62,769 bases of DNA from Pedobacter sp. MC2016-05 (GCF_026239735.1 NZ_JAPIVT010000027.1:1-62769); one strand, 5' to 3'. Positions 42,010-51,525 are shown, counted from the stretch's first letter. A program made the numbers and translations. Notes: generated from the sequence alone by a model not told the origin.

Positions 42010-42058
42010 GCTAATCCACTCAAGACTGTGGACTCCAAACTCCCCACTCCAAGCTAAG
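42010..42058. repeat. degenerate heptamer array (NACTNNN)
   Basis: Seven-base units: GCTAATC, CACTCAA, GACTGTG, GACTCCA, AACTCCC, CACTCCA, AGCTAAG. The last unit contains the TAG stop (CTA on the plus strand) of the TonB receptor gene. Confidence 0.65.
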
Positions 42059-44501
42059 AACCAGCTCTGTTTTTAATATCCTCCGTAGCCGTATTTCTCG
42101 ATCTGGCCGACTTCACATTTTGGTTTCCGAAACCATAGCTAATGCTAAAATTCGCTCTTCTGCTGGTGTAACGATTGGTAACGGTCATATTCACATTCTG
42201 ATAAATCAAACTTCCTGCCCAGTAATTCGTCAGAAATATATCGTCCATGTTTAATCGCAGCTTAAGCTTTTTATTGAGCACGCTTTTCTGAATTCCTGCG
42301 TTAAAGGCATATTGCGTAACTGTGGTTCGCTCTACACCAGAAACACGGGGTGTATTTAACCAAAAATTAATTTCTATGCTGAAGTTTTGGGGTAATGTAA
42401 AAGAACTGGAGCTGTATAAATTTACTGCTGCCTGGCCTGCGCTGTATGCTCCGCCTTCTAAATTGCCATCTTCAAATTTGCTATAATAAACGCTGGCATT
42501 GTTTTGCATATTCCACCATTTAGCAATCTTAATCGGCACGTACACACCAGCAGAGAAATTCTGGAAACGACCTAAGTTTTGCCTGATCACACTGATCACC
42601 CTGGTTTCATCATTTTGCTGACTAATTTGGGTAATCATATCTCGTGTATCTGAGTAACCTAATGTTAATGAAGCTTCCTTATAGCTATAATTAATTTCGA
42701 AGCTATTGGTAAATTGTGGTTTCAAATATGGATTTCCTTGATCCAAAGCCAATGGATCCATATAAAAAACAAATGGGTTGAGCTGTTGATAATTAGGACG
42801 ATCTACTCTCCTGCTGTAGGAATAACGAATATTATGCTTTTCGCTGATTTTTTGGTTAACAAATGCAGTAGGAAACAAGGAAAGGTAATTTCGCTCAACC
42901 TCTTTATTATCCGTAATCGAATTTCCGTTAGAGTGTGTATGTTCGGCTCTTAAACCAAGCTGGATTTGCCATACTTTCCACTCTTTAGAAAAGTTGGCAT
43001 AAGCGGCATTAATGTTTTCTTTGTAAACGAAATTGTTCGATTTCCCTAAATCATTTTGCCAAACGCCTGATGAAAATTGTTCAGATAAAAAATCATTATT
43101 GGTTACCACATAACTACTTTTCAAGCCAGTTTCAATTTTCATTGTTTTAGAAAGTGGAAGCGTTAAGTCAGTTTTAGCGGCGTAAACATTAATTTTTGCA
43201 TCGGTAGTATTACGCAAAGTTGTTTTATTGTCTGAGTTTCCATTGGCATTTAAATAGTTAGCCAAAAAAATCTCTTCCTTTTCATTGCTGAAACCCGAGT
43301 AATCCATATCGAAAGTTAAGCTCTTTCCATTTTTATCGAAATCGTGTTTAATATTAAAATTTGCCGTTAAATTGCTCGCTGGCGAAGTAGAATAAGCATC
43401 TTGCAGAATAGCACTTAAAGTGGATATTCCATTTTGCATTGCATTGATATTTGTGTTACTAAAATTGGTAAGCTTGGTTTTAACCGTATTGGCATCCAGC
43501 ATTACTCCGAAAACAGTTTTCTCTGATGCATAATAATCCGTACCCAATTTGCCTTGAAAACCTAAACCCTTATTCTTACGATCGAAATTTTGAGTGAGTG
43601 AACTGGCCAAACCATTGGCTAAAGTGGTACGATTTAAGAATGTATTATTAAAATTCGATTTTCTGGCCATGGCGCCGTTCCCAAAAACATTCCATTTTCC
43701 TTGCCTATGATTTAAATTCAAATTTACTCCGGCACGGTATAAATCAGTTGGCGAATTGGGCATTAATCCTTGTCCGCCATTAAAAGAAATCGTTCCGTTC
43801 GTACCATAAGCTTTGTTTCTCTTTAGTTTGATGTTAATAATTCCTGCGTTTCCCGCAGCATCATACTTTGATGAAGGATTAGTGATCAATTCTATGGTAG
43901 AGATTTGTTCCGCACTCATATTGCTCAACAATGCGGTAACATCTGCCCCTGATAAGAAATTGGTTTTCCCATCGATCATAATTAAAACGCCCGATTTATT
44001 GTTGAGCTTAATTTGTTCACTTTGCCGATCAATCTGCACGCCTGGTGCTTTCTCCAAAACATCCAGGGCTGTTCCGCCAGTTGAGGTGATACTATTTTCT
44101 ACGTTTAAAACTGTTTTATCAATTTGATGCTCAATAAATGGTTTTTTACCTGAAATACTTACTTCTTTCAATTGCTTGGTTAAACCTTCCAATTTAATAT
44201 TGGGCATTTTTAAATCAGCTGTTAATAAAATTCGATCCGTTTTTAAACTTTTATAGCCTACAATAGAAACTGATAAAAGATAACTTCCGCTTTTTAACAG
44301 AGTAATTTCGTAATCTCCGTCTTGATTGCTGGAAACGCTTTTTACCACACTTGTATCTGCAAAGTTCATTACTCTAATGATGGCAAAAGGTAAAGCTGCC
44401 TCTTTTTCATCAACAATTTTCCCTGTTATTTTATTGAAATTTTGGGCAAAGGAAACCCCACACACCATTAGGCATGCCATTAGCACTAGTAACTTCTTCA
44501 T
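42054..44501 (-). CDS. TonB-dependent receptor, outer membrane beta-barrel family (OMP_b-brl_3 type)
   Basis: 815 residues. Signal peptide ends at VSFAQ. The N-terminal carboxypeptidase-regulatory-like domain is ITGKIVDEKEAALPFAIIRV. The plug is about 120-230 (TVLNVENSITSTGGTALDVLEKAPGVQID ... ISTIELITNPSSKYDAAGNAGIINIKLK). The barrel has the layout of the large Bacteroidota barrel family without SusD partners (RYSYSRRVDRPNYQQLNPF, LDQGNPYLKPQFTNSFEINY). The final residues are not the usual aromatic. Substrate unknown; monocistronic. Confidence 0.9.
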   Translation of the reverse strand: MKKLLVLMACLMVCGVSFAQNFNKITGKIVDEKEAALPFAIIRVMNFADTSVVKSVSSNQDGDYEITLLKSGSYLLSVSIVGYKSLKTDRILLTADLKMPNIKLEGLTKQLKEVSISGKKPFIEHQIDKTVLNVENSITSTGGTALDVLEKAPGVQIDRQSEQIKLNNKSGVLIMIDGKTNFLSGADVTALLSNMSAEQISTIELITNPSSKYDAAGNAGIINIKLKRNKAYGTNGTISFNGGQGLMPNSPTDLYRAGVNLNLNHRQGKWNVFGNGAMARKSNFNNTFLNRTTLANGLASSLTQNFDRKNKGLGFQGKLGTDYYASEKTVFGVMLDANTVKTKLTNFSNTNINAMQNGISTLSAILQDAYSTSPASNLTANFNIKHDFDKNGKSLTFDMDYSGFSNEKEEIFLANYLNANGNSDNKTTLRNTTDAKINVYAAKTDLTLPLSKTMKIETGLKSSYVVTNNDFLSEQFSSGVWQNDLGKSNNFVYKENINAAYANFSKEWKVWQIQLGLRAEHTHSNGNSITDNKEVERNYLSLFPTAFVNQKISEKHNIRYSYSRRVDRPNYQQLNPFVFYMDPLALDQGNPYLKPQFTNSFEINYSYKEASLTLGYSDTRDMITQISQQNDETRVISVIRQNLGRFQNFSAGVYVPIKIAKWWNMQNNASVYYSKFEDGNLEGGAYSAGQAAVNLYSSSSFTLPQNFSIEINFWLNTPRVSGVERTTVTQYAFNAGIQKSVLNKKLKLRLNMDDIFLTNYWAGSLIYQNVNMTVTNRYTSRRANFSISYGFGNQNVKSARSRNTATEDIKNRAGS

Positions 44502-44546
44502 GATATTTTCTTAATGCCTTTTGAGGCGAATTGAAACGCTGATGGT

Positions 44547-46283
44547 TTAATTATTATTTAGGCCAAGCTCTTCTTTAACTTCTTTGATCCTGTTTGATAT
44601 CGAATCTTGATAGAGGCTATCGGCAGTTCTATCTTTCTGCGCAAATTCCAGGTCGATCAGCTCCTTCTTCAACTTTTTATTTTTTATAGCTTCCTCTTTC
44701 AATTGTGCAACACATTTCAAACCATCTTCGGTCATCATCCATGTGCTGTAATCGTTTTTATCATTTTCAATTTCGCCACAATCCCAGGTTCCATAATTGT
44801 TTAGGTATCTGTAAGTATCCTCCTTTAGAATCACCTTCGTACCCACCGGAATTTCTAGTTTTAGTCGAACCTCCTGGTTTCTCCAAATGGTTCCTTTTCT
44901 CAATTGAAAACGCGGATTGAAAACAAGATTAGAGTCTTTTAGGACATATTTATAATCGATGTTCTGCGCATTTTGTAAAGCACTTTGAAAAGTTTTCCCC
45001 TGCGATTCATATTTCTGCGTTAAGCGGGTAGCCAACGTTGCACTTTTTTCAATATCAATACGGATGTTGTTTGGCATTACAAAAGGTCCGTTCTCAAAAT
45101 CTTCCGTAACAATTTGTCTTCTTTGGTTTGCATCAATACGGTAAGTCACGCTATCTTCCTTACTAAAATATTTGCTTCTATCAATATCAATTATATAGGT
45201 TTTATAAGATTTTAAATCGGCAGTTTGAGCCAATTCTGCATGTTGTTTAAACTCTGAAGAAATTTTAGCTGCGTGATAACCAGCCATTGCTACACCAACC
45301 AGCCAAATAATTAACAAAGCGAAAGAAAGTGTTTTATTAATAGCCTGTTTATTAAAAGCCACACGGATAGAAAACAATACCAAAGCTAAAATGGGTACAA
45401 AAAATACTATAAATGCACTGAATAATATTACACCTCTATTGCTTTCATCTACAATAGAGAATGGGAAATACTCATATACACTCGAATCCCAAAATCCTTG
45501 AAATGCGGCAAAACCAACAATTAACGATAGCAGAAATACGACTCCAAATAGTACAATAAAACCTGCTACAACCTTAAAGATGATTTTTCCTGTTCCAGAA
45601 ATAAATCGCCCAAGCCAATCGAAAAATTCACCGATAAAAATGCCTATTTGTCCAAAGATGGATCCTGTGTGCTTGCCAGCAATGGCTAAACCTTGTTTAA
45701 CAGCTAGTAATTCCTCATCCAAATTCTTTTGAAAACCCTGCAAGTTGGCCGGTTCGCCTTTCATTTCCATACGCTCGATACGCGATTTTGCTTTTGGCAT
45801 AATAATCCAAAGGATTGCATAAATCAAAAAGCCTGCGCCACCTAAAAACAGTGTAAGCAAAGCCGCCACACGAATCCATTTTGCGTCGGTATTAACATAG
45901 TGCGCAATACCCGCACACACACCCGCAATCACCCGTTCATCCATATCGCGGTATAGTTTTTTCTCAGCCTGGAACTGATAATTGGTATTCGCAACCGGCT
46001 CTTCGTCGTTTTCTTCTACCGTATCAAAATCCTGTACACGACCCATTTGGGCAATCACTGCATTTACATCAACTGAGCTAACCACTTGTTTTTTCTGTTC
46101 TTCCAATTGCTCTGTTAATAACTCTGCAATTCGATTTTCGATATCCGTTACAATTTCTAAATCGTCAGCGTGGTTAACGAAATGTTGCTTCACTTCGTTT
46201 AAATAAACCTTTAAGAGTTCGTAGGCACTTTCTTCAATATGAATAATCGTATTCCCAATATTTATGATGATGGTCTTTTCCAT
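44547..46283 (-). CDS. PspC domain membrane protein
   Basis: 578 residues. An N-terminal soluble segment (IINIGNTIIHIEESAYELLKVYLNEVKQHF) is followed at about 112-170 by the PspC domain: LYRDMDERVIAGVCAGIAHYVNTDAKWIRVAALLTLFLGGAGFLIYAILWIIMP. Several more helices run to about residue 340, then a periplasmic-looking C-terminal domain. PspC proteins take part in membrane-stress responses. The gene starts 15 bases after the padR stop on the same strand, so PadR is expected to control it. Confidence 0.88.
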   Translation of the reverse strand: MEKTIIINIGNTIIHIEESAYELLKVYLNEVKQHFVNHADDLEIVTDIENRIAELLTEQLEEQKKQVVSSVDVNAVIAQMGRVQDFDTVEENDEEPVANTNYQFQAEKKLYRDMDERVIAGVCAGIAHYVNTDAKWIRVAALLTLFLGGAGFLIYAILWIIMPKAKSRIERMEMKGEPANLQGFQKNLDEELLAVKQGLAIAGKHTGSIFGQIGIFIGEFFDWLGRFISGTGKIIFKVVAGFIVLFGVVFLLSLIVGFAAFQGFWDSSVYEYFPFSIVDESNRGVILFSAFIVFFVPILALVLFSIRVAFNKQAINKTLSFALLIIWLVGVAMAGYHAAKISSEFKQHAELAQTADLKSYKTYIIDIDRSKYFSKEDSVTYRIDANQRRQIVTEDFENGPFVMPNNIRIDIEKSATLATRLTQKYESQGKTFQSALQNAQNIDYKYVLKDSNLVFNPRFQLRKGTIWRNQEVRLKLEIPVGTKVILKEDTYRYLNNYGTWDCGEIENDKNDYSTWMMTEDGLKCVAQLKEEAIKNKKLKKELIDLEFAQKDRTADSLYQDSISNRIKEVKEELGLNNN

Positions 46284-46298
46284 TTCCTTTTTTACTAT

Positions 46299-46634
46299 TT
46301 ATGAATTGGCTCCTTTTTGTGAAACACCTACAGCATAAGCCAACTCTTGCCAGGTTTGATCTAATTGTGATAAAATATCTTTACCAACTTGGGTTAAGGT
46401 ATAATATTTACGGGGTGGGCCTGAGGTAGATTCTACCCAGTTGTAGCTTAACAAACCATTGTTTTTAAGCCTGGTTAATAATGGATATAATGTGCCCTCT
46501 ACCACCAATAGTTTTGCCGTCCTTAATTCGGCAATAATATCCGAAGCGTAAATTTCGCCACGTGAGATGATTGATAAAACACAGTATTCCAGAATTCCCT
46601 TCCGCATTTGTGTTTGCGTATTTTCTGCTATCAT
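46299..46634 (-). CDS. PadR family transcriptional regulator
   Basis: 111-residue winged-helix protein. QMRKGILEYCVLSIISRGEIYASDIIAELR, LLVVEGTLYPLLTRLKNNGLLSYNWVESTSGPPRKYYTLTQVGKDIL covers the PadR wHTH and wing with the PRKYY motif. PadR proteins are usually repressors. It is the first gene of the padR-pspC operon. A full -33/-7 promoter with an inverted repeat centred on the -33 element lies just upstream, which indicates autoregulation. Confidence 0.92.
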   Translation of the reverse strand: MIAENTQTQMRKGILEYCVLSIISRGEIYASDIIAELRTAKLLVVEGTLYPLLTRLKNNGLLSYNWVESTSGPPRKYYTLTQVGKDILSQLDQTWQELAYAVGVSQKGANS

Positions 46635-46638
46635 AATA

Positions 46639-46670
46639 CAAAGATATATGTTTTATATTGTACTATGCAA
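46639..46670 (-). promoter_or_regulatory. complete padR promoter (-33 TTG, 21-bp spacer, -7 TATCTTTG)
   Basis: On the minus strand the TTG is at 46668-46670 and TATCTTTG at 46639-46646, a 21-base spacer within the Bacteroidota range. The -7 box ends four bases before the padR ATG, so the mRNA should be leaderless. Confidence 0.65.
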
Positions 46671-46680
46671 TACATAGTAC
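46660..46680. promoter_or_regulatory. PadR operator candidate GTACTATG-N5-CATAGTAC
   Basis: Perfect 8-base arms separated by CAATA. The centre of the repeat is the -33 TTG of the padR promoter, so binding would block sigma-factor access. Confidence 0.65.
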
Positions 46681-46681
46681 T

Positions 46682-47124
46682 AAAATAAATTTAAATATTA
46701 GTATAACCAATTGATTTAAAGTGTTTTAATTTTATTCAAGAATTTATAAGTATTTAATTTTAATGTGAAATCACTAAATTTTATGGAAAGCAAAGACATT
46801 AATTCTTCGGTTTTAGCAGTCCCACTATCCCCTTATAGTCCCAATTTTGGAAGAAAAATTGGGAGCTATTTGACTCTATCGGGTTTAGTTTGGTTAGGTT
46901 CGTGCAAGAAAAGCGGATACAACTTCATTAGAAAAAACCTAGCCTTGAAATTGTTCTCAGAAATAATAAGTCGGCATTCCATGCAGAAATCTTAAATCGA
47001 TTGCTGTTTCTACGCTAAGTCATTTACAACTAAACCAAGGCTGTGTTTTGAATTAAAAAATAAAGACAAACAAATCACTACAAACAAGGTAGATTTAATA
47101 TATTTTAATAGTTTTGTGGCATAT
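46682..47124. other. non-coding intergenic region
   Basis: An open frame at 46765-46995 has low-complexity, repeat-like content (CCCAATTTTGGAAGAAAAATTGGGAG is itself a hairpin at about 46839-46864), and I do not accept it as a gene. Nothing else is seen apart from the permease promoter at the right end. Confidence 0.6.
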
Positions 47125-47132
47125 TAACTTTG
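47125..47132 (+). promoter_or_regulatory. -7 box TAACTTTG of the permease gene, leaderless geometry
   Basis: A perfect TAnnTTTG match ends three bases before the ATG at 47136. No TTG at -33 spacing was seen. Confidence 0.5.
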
Positions 47133-47135
47133 TTC

Positions 47136-48569
47136 ATGAAAAAATCTATTGCCAGCATTGTTGCAGAGGCAAACGAAAGTGGAGAGGGCTCACTCAAAAG
47201 AACCTTAGGTCCGATTAATTTAATACTTATAGGCGTAGGTTTAACACTTGGTGCCGGGCTATTTTCTATTACAGGTTTGGCAGCAGCCAATCATTCTGGT
47301 CCGGCGGTTACCCTTTCTTTTGTAATTGCAGCCTTAGGTTGTGGCTTTGCGGCTTTGTGCTATGCAGAATTTGCCTCGATGATACCCGTTGCCGGTAGCG
47401 CCTACACCTACTCTTACGCTACAATGGGCGAGCTTTTTGCCTGGATTATTGGCTGGGATTTAGTGCTCGAATATTCAGTTGGTTGTGCAACGGTAGCCAT
47501 TAGCTGGTCGCAATATTTAACCCGCTTTTTGGGCAGTTTAGGAATTTATTTGCCCCCACAGCTTACCCTCTCTCCTTTCGAAACGGCTAAACTTGCCGAT
47601 GGATCTACGGTTAATGGAATTATAAATATCCCTGCTGCACTAGTGGTAGTTTTAATGACTGCAATTTTGATCAGAGGTACAAAAGGATCGGCAATTGTAA
47701 ATGGAATCATCGTATTTTTAAAGGTGGGCGTGGTTTTGGTTTTCATCGCGTTAGGCTGGCAATATATCGATCCTGCAAATTATCACCCATACATCCCGGA
47801 AAATACCGGCACCTTCGGGCAGTTCGGCTGGAGCGGAATTTTACGAGGGGCAGGATTGGTTTTCTTCGTTTTTATTGGCTTTGACGCAGTAGCAGCTTCG
47901 GCCCAAGAAACTAAAAACCCAGGAAGAGATTTACCGATAGGCATTATTGGCTCGCTGTTAGTTTGTACAGTTTTATTTGGTTTATTTGGCCATGTAATGA
48001 CAGGCTTAGCCAACTACAAGGAATTTGCCAACAGTGGCGCACCAGTGGCCATCGCTATCGAAAAAACACCTTATGGCTGGTTAAGTCAGGCGATAATATT
48101 GGCGATTTTAATCGGTTACACTTCGGTTATTCTAATTGATTTAATGGCACAATCGCGAATGTTTTATTCTATAAGTAAAGATGGCTTATTACCCAAAATG
48201 TTTTCTGATGTTCACTCGAAATTTAAAACGCCGTGGAAATCAAACATCATTCTATGTATTTTCATATCCCTTTTTGCAGCATTTGTACCGATGAATGTGG
48301 TGGGCGAAATGACAAGTATCGGAACATTGCTTGCGTTTTTGATGGTTTGTGTAGGTATTCTAATCTTACGGAAAACTGATCCGGAAGCGAAACGCCCTTT
48401 TAGAGTTCCTTTGGTCCCAATAATTCCTATTTTAGGGATTTTAACATGCGTAGCGATGATGATATTTTTACCCGCCGATACCTGGATTCGGCTTATCGTT
48501 TGGTTAGGAATTGGTTTAGCTATTTATTTCTTTTACGGAAAAAAACATAGCAAAATACGGGCAAAATAA
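47136..48569 (+). CDS. APC family amino acid permease
   Basis: 477 residues, about 12 transmembrane helices. I use the ATG at 47136 rather than a TTG two codons earlier. The cytosolic start KKSIASIVAEANESGEGSLKRTLGPINLILIGVGLTLGAGLFSITG contains the APC helix-1 GAGxF break. Later GLVFFVFIGFDAVAASAQETKNPGRDLPIGI matches the helix-6 signature of the CAT/YfnA-like branch of cationic or neutral amino acid transporters. The C-terminus is RPFRVPLVPIIPILGI. Substrate not determinable. Confidence 0.92.
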   Translation: MKKSIASIVAEANESGEGSLKRTLGPINLILIGVGLTLGAGLFSITGLAAANHSGPAVTLSFVIAALGCGFAALCYAEFASMIPVAGSAYTYSYATMGELFAWIIGWDLVLEYSVGCATVAISWSQYLTRFLGSLGIYLPPQLTLSPFETAKLADGSTVNGIINIPAALVVVLMTAILIRGTKGSAIVNGIIVFLKVGVVLVFIALGWQYIDPANYHPYIPENTGTFGQFGWSGILRGAGLVFFVFIGFDAVAASAQETKNPGRDLPIGIIGSLLVCTVLFGLFGHVMTGLANYKEFANSGAPVAIAIEKTPYGWLSQAIILAILIGYTSVILIDLMAQSRMFYSISKDGLLPKMFSDVHSKFKTPWKSNIILCIFISLFAAFVPMNVVGEMTSIGTLLAFLMVCVGILILRKTDPEAKRPFRVPLVPIIPILGILTCVAMMIFLPADTWIRLIVWLGIGLAIYFFYGKKHSKIRAK

Positions 48570-48760
48570 CACACAGCCTAATTATGGTTTGTTGCTTTTT
48601 ATCTACAATTGTAATTAATTGTAAAACAATATCTTGACAATTCGCGACTAAAATCGGAAGTAGTTAACAAATAATAATAAGTTATCCACAATTTATTAAA
48701 ATGTATAAATCGTGGCTTAGGATTTGAAATAGAAAAAATACCTATTTAAAATATTTTCCT

Positions 48761-48925
48761 ATGATACTTAAATTAGACACTTCCGTTTTTAAACTTAGCA
48801 GACATAAAGCTGAAACCATTAAAAAAGTGGCAACTCCGCTGACAAAACAACAGTGGGTTACTGCCGACAGAATAGTAATGGCTGCCATGTTTATTTTCGC
48901 AGCTCTTGGTGCTGTCTTATTCTAG
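48761..48925 (+). CDS. small tail-anchored membrane protein, 54 residues
   Basis: ATG 48761 to TAG 48925. MILKLDTSVFKLSRHKAETI is basic and polar, KKVATPLTKQQWVTADR follows, then one C-terminal hydrophobic helix IVMAAMFIFAALGAVLF at the very end. This is the layout of a one-pass small membrane protein. No family is recognised. It is convergent with the TrxR-like gene, with a 13-base gap. The 190 bases before it hold no other gene. Confidence 0.55.
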   Translation: MILKLDTSVFKLSRHKAETIKKVATPLTKQQWVTADRIVMAAMFIFAALGAVLF

Positions 48926-48938
48926 TTTCTGATGATCC

Positions 48939-49835
48939 TTAAAAATCTTCACCAATCAATTCTTTATTTATCATCACAGCAGCCAAAGTTCCACTTGCTG
49001 TTATCACAGAAAGCGACCTAAACAAGGTTGTACAATCCCCTGCGGCATAAACACCCTTAACAGTTGTTTGCTGTTGTTCATCAATTTTTACTGTTTTCAG
49101 TTCTGTTAGCTCAAAGCCCAATTGTTGATCAAAATTTATATGCTGATCCACCTCTGGCCTCATATAAACGGCTTTCAATTTTAGCTCATTCCGATTTTTA
49201 AATTTTACAGTTTCTAAGCTTCCATCAGTATGTTCCAATTCCTCAATTTCATCTTCAACAATTTTGATTGATTTTGCCAGTAGCTTATCGGTTTGCGCAA
49301 GAGTTAAAGCTGATTTGCCATTGGTTAAAATTGTTAGGTCTTTATTCCAAAGATTTAAATTTTTTGCCATTTCAAAAGCATGATCTCCATTCATGAACAA
49401 GCCTATTTTTTCATCTTTAACTTCAAAACCATGGCAATATGGGCAATGAATAACCGAAATCGCCCAACATTCTTTTAAGCCTTTGATATCCGGTAAATTA
49501 TCTTTTAAACCGGTTGCCAAAAGTAACTTCCGAGAGGTGAAACGATTACCGTTATTAAGTTCAATCTGAAACACATTCTCTATTTTTTTAGCTACTAACA
49601 CCTCCCCATCTAAAAATTCTACGGTTGGATATTTAAGGACTTCAGCCTTAGCTATCGAACTGATCTGAGCAGGAGTTCGCCCATCGTGGGTAAGAAAATT
49701 ATGTGAATGTGGCGTCTGTTTATTGCAAGGTTTGCTACCATCAACTACCAAAACTTTTCTGGTTGCTCGTCCTAAAGTAAGTGCAGCCGACAATCCTGCA
49801 TAACTACCTCCAATAATAATTACATCATAATCCAT
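48939..49835 (-). CDS. thioredoxin reductase-like NAD(P)/FAD-dependent oxidoreductase
   Basis: 298 residues. FAD-binding IIIGGSYAGLSAALTLGRA (about 6-24), redox-active CPYC at 131-134 within HCPYCHGFEV, NAD(P)-binding region around GLFMNGDHAFEMAKNL (the dinucleotide motif is degenerate), and terminal FAD motif VKGVYAAGDCTT. It resembles TrxR/BdrA-like proteins. Because the NAD(P) glycine motif is weak, it may use another electron donor. It probably follows the methyltransferase gene (49904-50530) on the same strand. Confidence 0.9.
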   Translation of the reverse strand: MDYDVIIIGGSYAGLSAALTLGRATRKVLVVDGSKPCNKQTPHSHNFLTHDGRTPAQISSIAKAEVLKYPTVEFLDGEVLVAKKIENVFQIELNNGNRFTSRKLLLATGLKDNLPDIKGLKECWAISVIHCPYCHGFEVKDEKIGLFMNGDHAFEMAKNLNLWNKDLTILTNGKSALTLAQTDKLLAKSIKIVEDEIEELEHTDGSLETVKFKNRNELKLKAVYMRPEVDQHINFDQQLGFELTELKTVKIDEQQQTTVKGVYAAGDCTTLFRSLSVITASGTLAAVMINKELIGEDF

Positions 49836-49903
49836 ATCAATCTATTTTGATCAAAAATGAAAATAAATAAACATAAATGCAATATTGTTGCATTAAATAA
49901 TTG

Positions 49904-50530
49904 TCATTTTTTATAGACCGTAGCTGCGATAAAATGGCCGTAGTAAAAGCGTTGTTCGATTATCTCATATTGGTGGTTTTCAAAATAGGGATTCATATCT
50001 ACTAGTTTCTTTGCCTCCACATTGCTAATTACACTAAAAAACGTATACATCGTTTTCAGAAAAAATTGCTGCCACCATTTCCCATTAGTGGATTGTGTAA
50101 CAAAATCGACCATTAACCATAAGCCGTTATCCTTAATAGCTGAATTCAGTTTTCTAAAAACTTCACTGCATCTTTCTGGCGAAAAATTATCGAATAAAAA
50201 TGGGGTCATGATGACATCGAAATATCCATCGGCGCTAAACTCTTCAACGCCAGAATGAACAAATACCACATCGTTATCGCCGCAATTGCGGGCTTTGGAA
50301 AGCGCAATCATTTTCGAAGATATTTCCACATAAGTGATTTTCAAACCTGATTGCTGGCGTTTTGCTATTTCTTCTAAAATCCATCCAGTGCCGCCGCCAA
50401 CAATTAAAAGCCTACTATTTGGAGTAATATATCTGAGCTGATTTATTTGGGCCTTGCCCTGTGATTTTCCAAATACCAGCCGACTTAAGAAATCGTAATA
50501 TTTTGCAATTCTATCGTAGTTATTGATCAT
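49904..50530 (-). CDS. class I SAM-dependent methyltransferase
   Basis: 208 residues. N-terminal MINNYDRIAKYYDFLSRLVFG is typical of UbiE-like small-molecule methyltransferases. SAM motif I is LLIVGGGTGWILEEIA, motif II ITYVEISSKMIALSKAR, motif III VFVHSGVEEF, then DVIMTPFLFDNF. Cytosolic. The next gene upstream encodes a UbiA-like prenyltransferase (22-base gap), so a lipid or quinone-type acceptor is possible (inference). Confidence 0.88.
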   Translation of the reverse strand: MINNYDRIAKYYDFLSRLVFGKSQGKAQINQLRYITPNSRLLIVGGGTGWILEEIAKRQQSGLKITYVEISSKMIALSKARNCGDNDVVFVHSGVEEFSADGYFDVIMTPFLFDNFSPERCSEVFRKLNSAIKDNGLWLMVDFVTQSTNGKWWQQFFLKTMYTFFSVISNVEAKKLVDMNPYFENHQYEIIEQRFYYGHFIAATVYKK

Positions 50531-50551
50531 TGTAAGTGGCTACAAAAATAA

Positions 50552-51463
50552 TTAATGCACAAATTGCATTCCCAGTATGCCGCAAAGTGCTTTGATTAAG
50601 ATTAATCCATCTATCACCATTAAATAGTAAAGAATATTTTTACGCTTATGCATAGAATATGCCACGTAAATGGTTAGTAAAAATGGAGAAATGTTGCAAA
50701 GCACCTGAGGAAGGCCAAAATCTTTGTAACTAGCAAAAACTCCAAGAGAAATTAAGCCAACCAACAATAGGGGAATTAAGATACTAAAAATAGTTTTCCG
50801 CAAGCCGTAACGCACCACAAAAGTTCTTAAATGCTTATTGGCATCGGTAGGATAATCTTTGATATCGAATATAATGGCGTTAACGGTGCAAAACATCCAG
50901 TTTTTAACAAAAAGCCAAGTCCATAGCACAGAATCATGATAATCAATACCGGTTTCTATTTTGAGCATAATTAGCGGTAGAACATTTGCACAACACGCCC
51001 AAACAAAGCCAATAACAAATGCCTTTAACCAACCAGTGTTTCGAAGATTAAATTTCAAAAAAGACTTCGGCAATAGGCCATAATAGAGTGCCGCAGCCAC
51101 CACAACAGTTATAATAGCGCCCCAATAGATTGCCGGAAGTGTTAAAAAATGATGTAAGTTTTGATAAAGTAAATTTATCGCCAAAATAACGCAGAGCACA
51201 AAAAGCAATAACTGACTGATATTGATTAGTTTTTTGTGTTCAAAGTACCACTGTATTCTTGGGTTTGTAGTTGATGGTTGAGTGGAAACTTTATTATAAG
51301 CATATGTATAATAAATAGTTGGAGCTAAAAATAATAGCAGGTAATAATTTAATGAATTAAAGGGCAGCCTTAATTGAAAACTGGCTTCCAATGTTAACGC
51401 TACAGCAAGGATGCCGACGAAATAGTTTCCGAAAAAGATAAAGCGGATTATTTTAGTTGACAT
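50552..51463 (-). CDS. UbiA-like polytopic membrane protein
   Basis: 303 residues with about eight hydrophobic segments. The Asp-rich segment FDIKDYPTDANKHLRTFVVRYGLRKT resembles the second DxxxD motif of UbiA prenyltransferases, and the motif-1 NDxxD equivalent is not evident (YNKVSTQPS). It may therefore be a diverged or inactive member. It forms a likely two-gene unit with the methyltransferase. Confidence 0.65.
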   Translation of the reverse strand: MSTKIIRFIFFGNYFVGILAVALTLEASFQLRLPFNSLNYYLLLFLAPTIYYTYAYNKVSTQPSTTNPRIQWYFEHKKLINISQLLLFVLCVILAINLLYQNLHHFLTLPAIYWGAIITVVVAAALYYGLLPKSFLKFNLRNTGWLKAFVIGFVWACCANVLPLIMLKIETGIDYHDSVLWTWLFVKNWMFCTVNAIIFDIKDYPTDANKHLRTFVVRYGLRKTIFSILIPLLLVGLISLGVFASYKDFGLPQVLCNISPFLLTIYVAYSMHKRKNILYYLMVIDGLILIKALCGILGMQFVH

Positions 51464-51525
51464 CAGCTTTCATTTTGCATGAGGCAATTTCGGATATAAT
51501 ATTGATTTAAAATATAAAAATCCAT

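Noticed and set aside
46765..46995. 76-residue open frame on the plus strand between padR and the permease gene
   Set aside because: The translated sequence comes from an intergenic hairpin and low-complexity DNA, with no promoter, no domain and poor composition.
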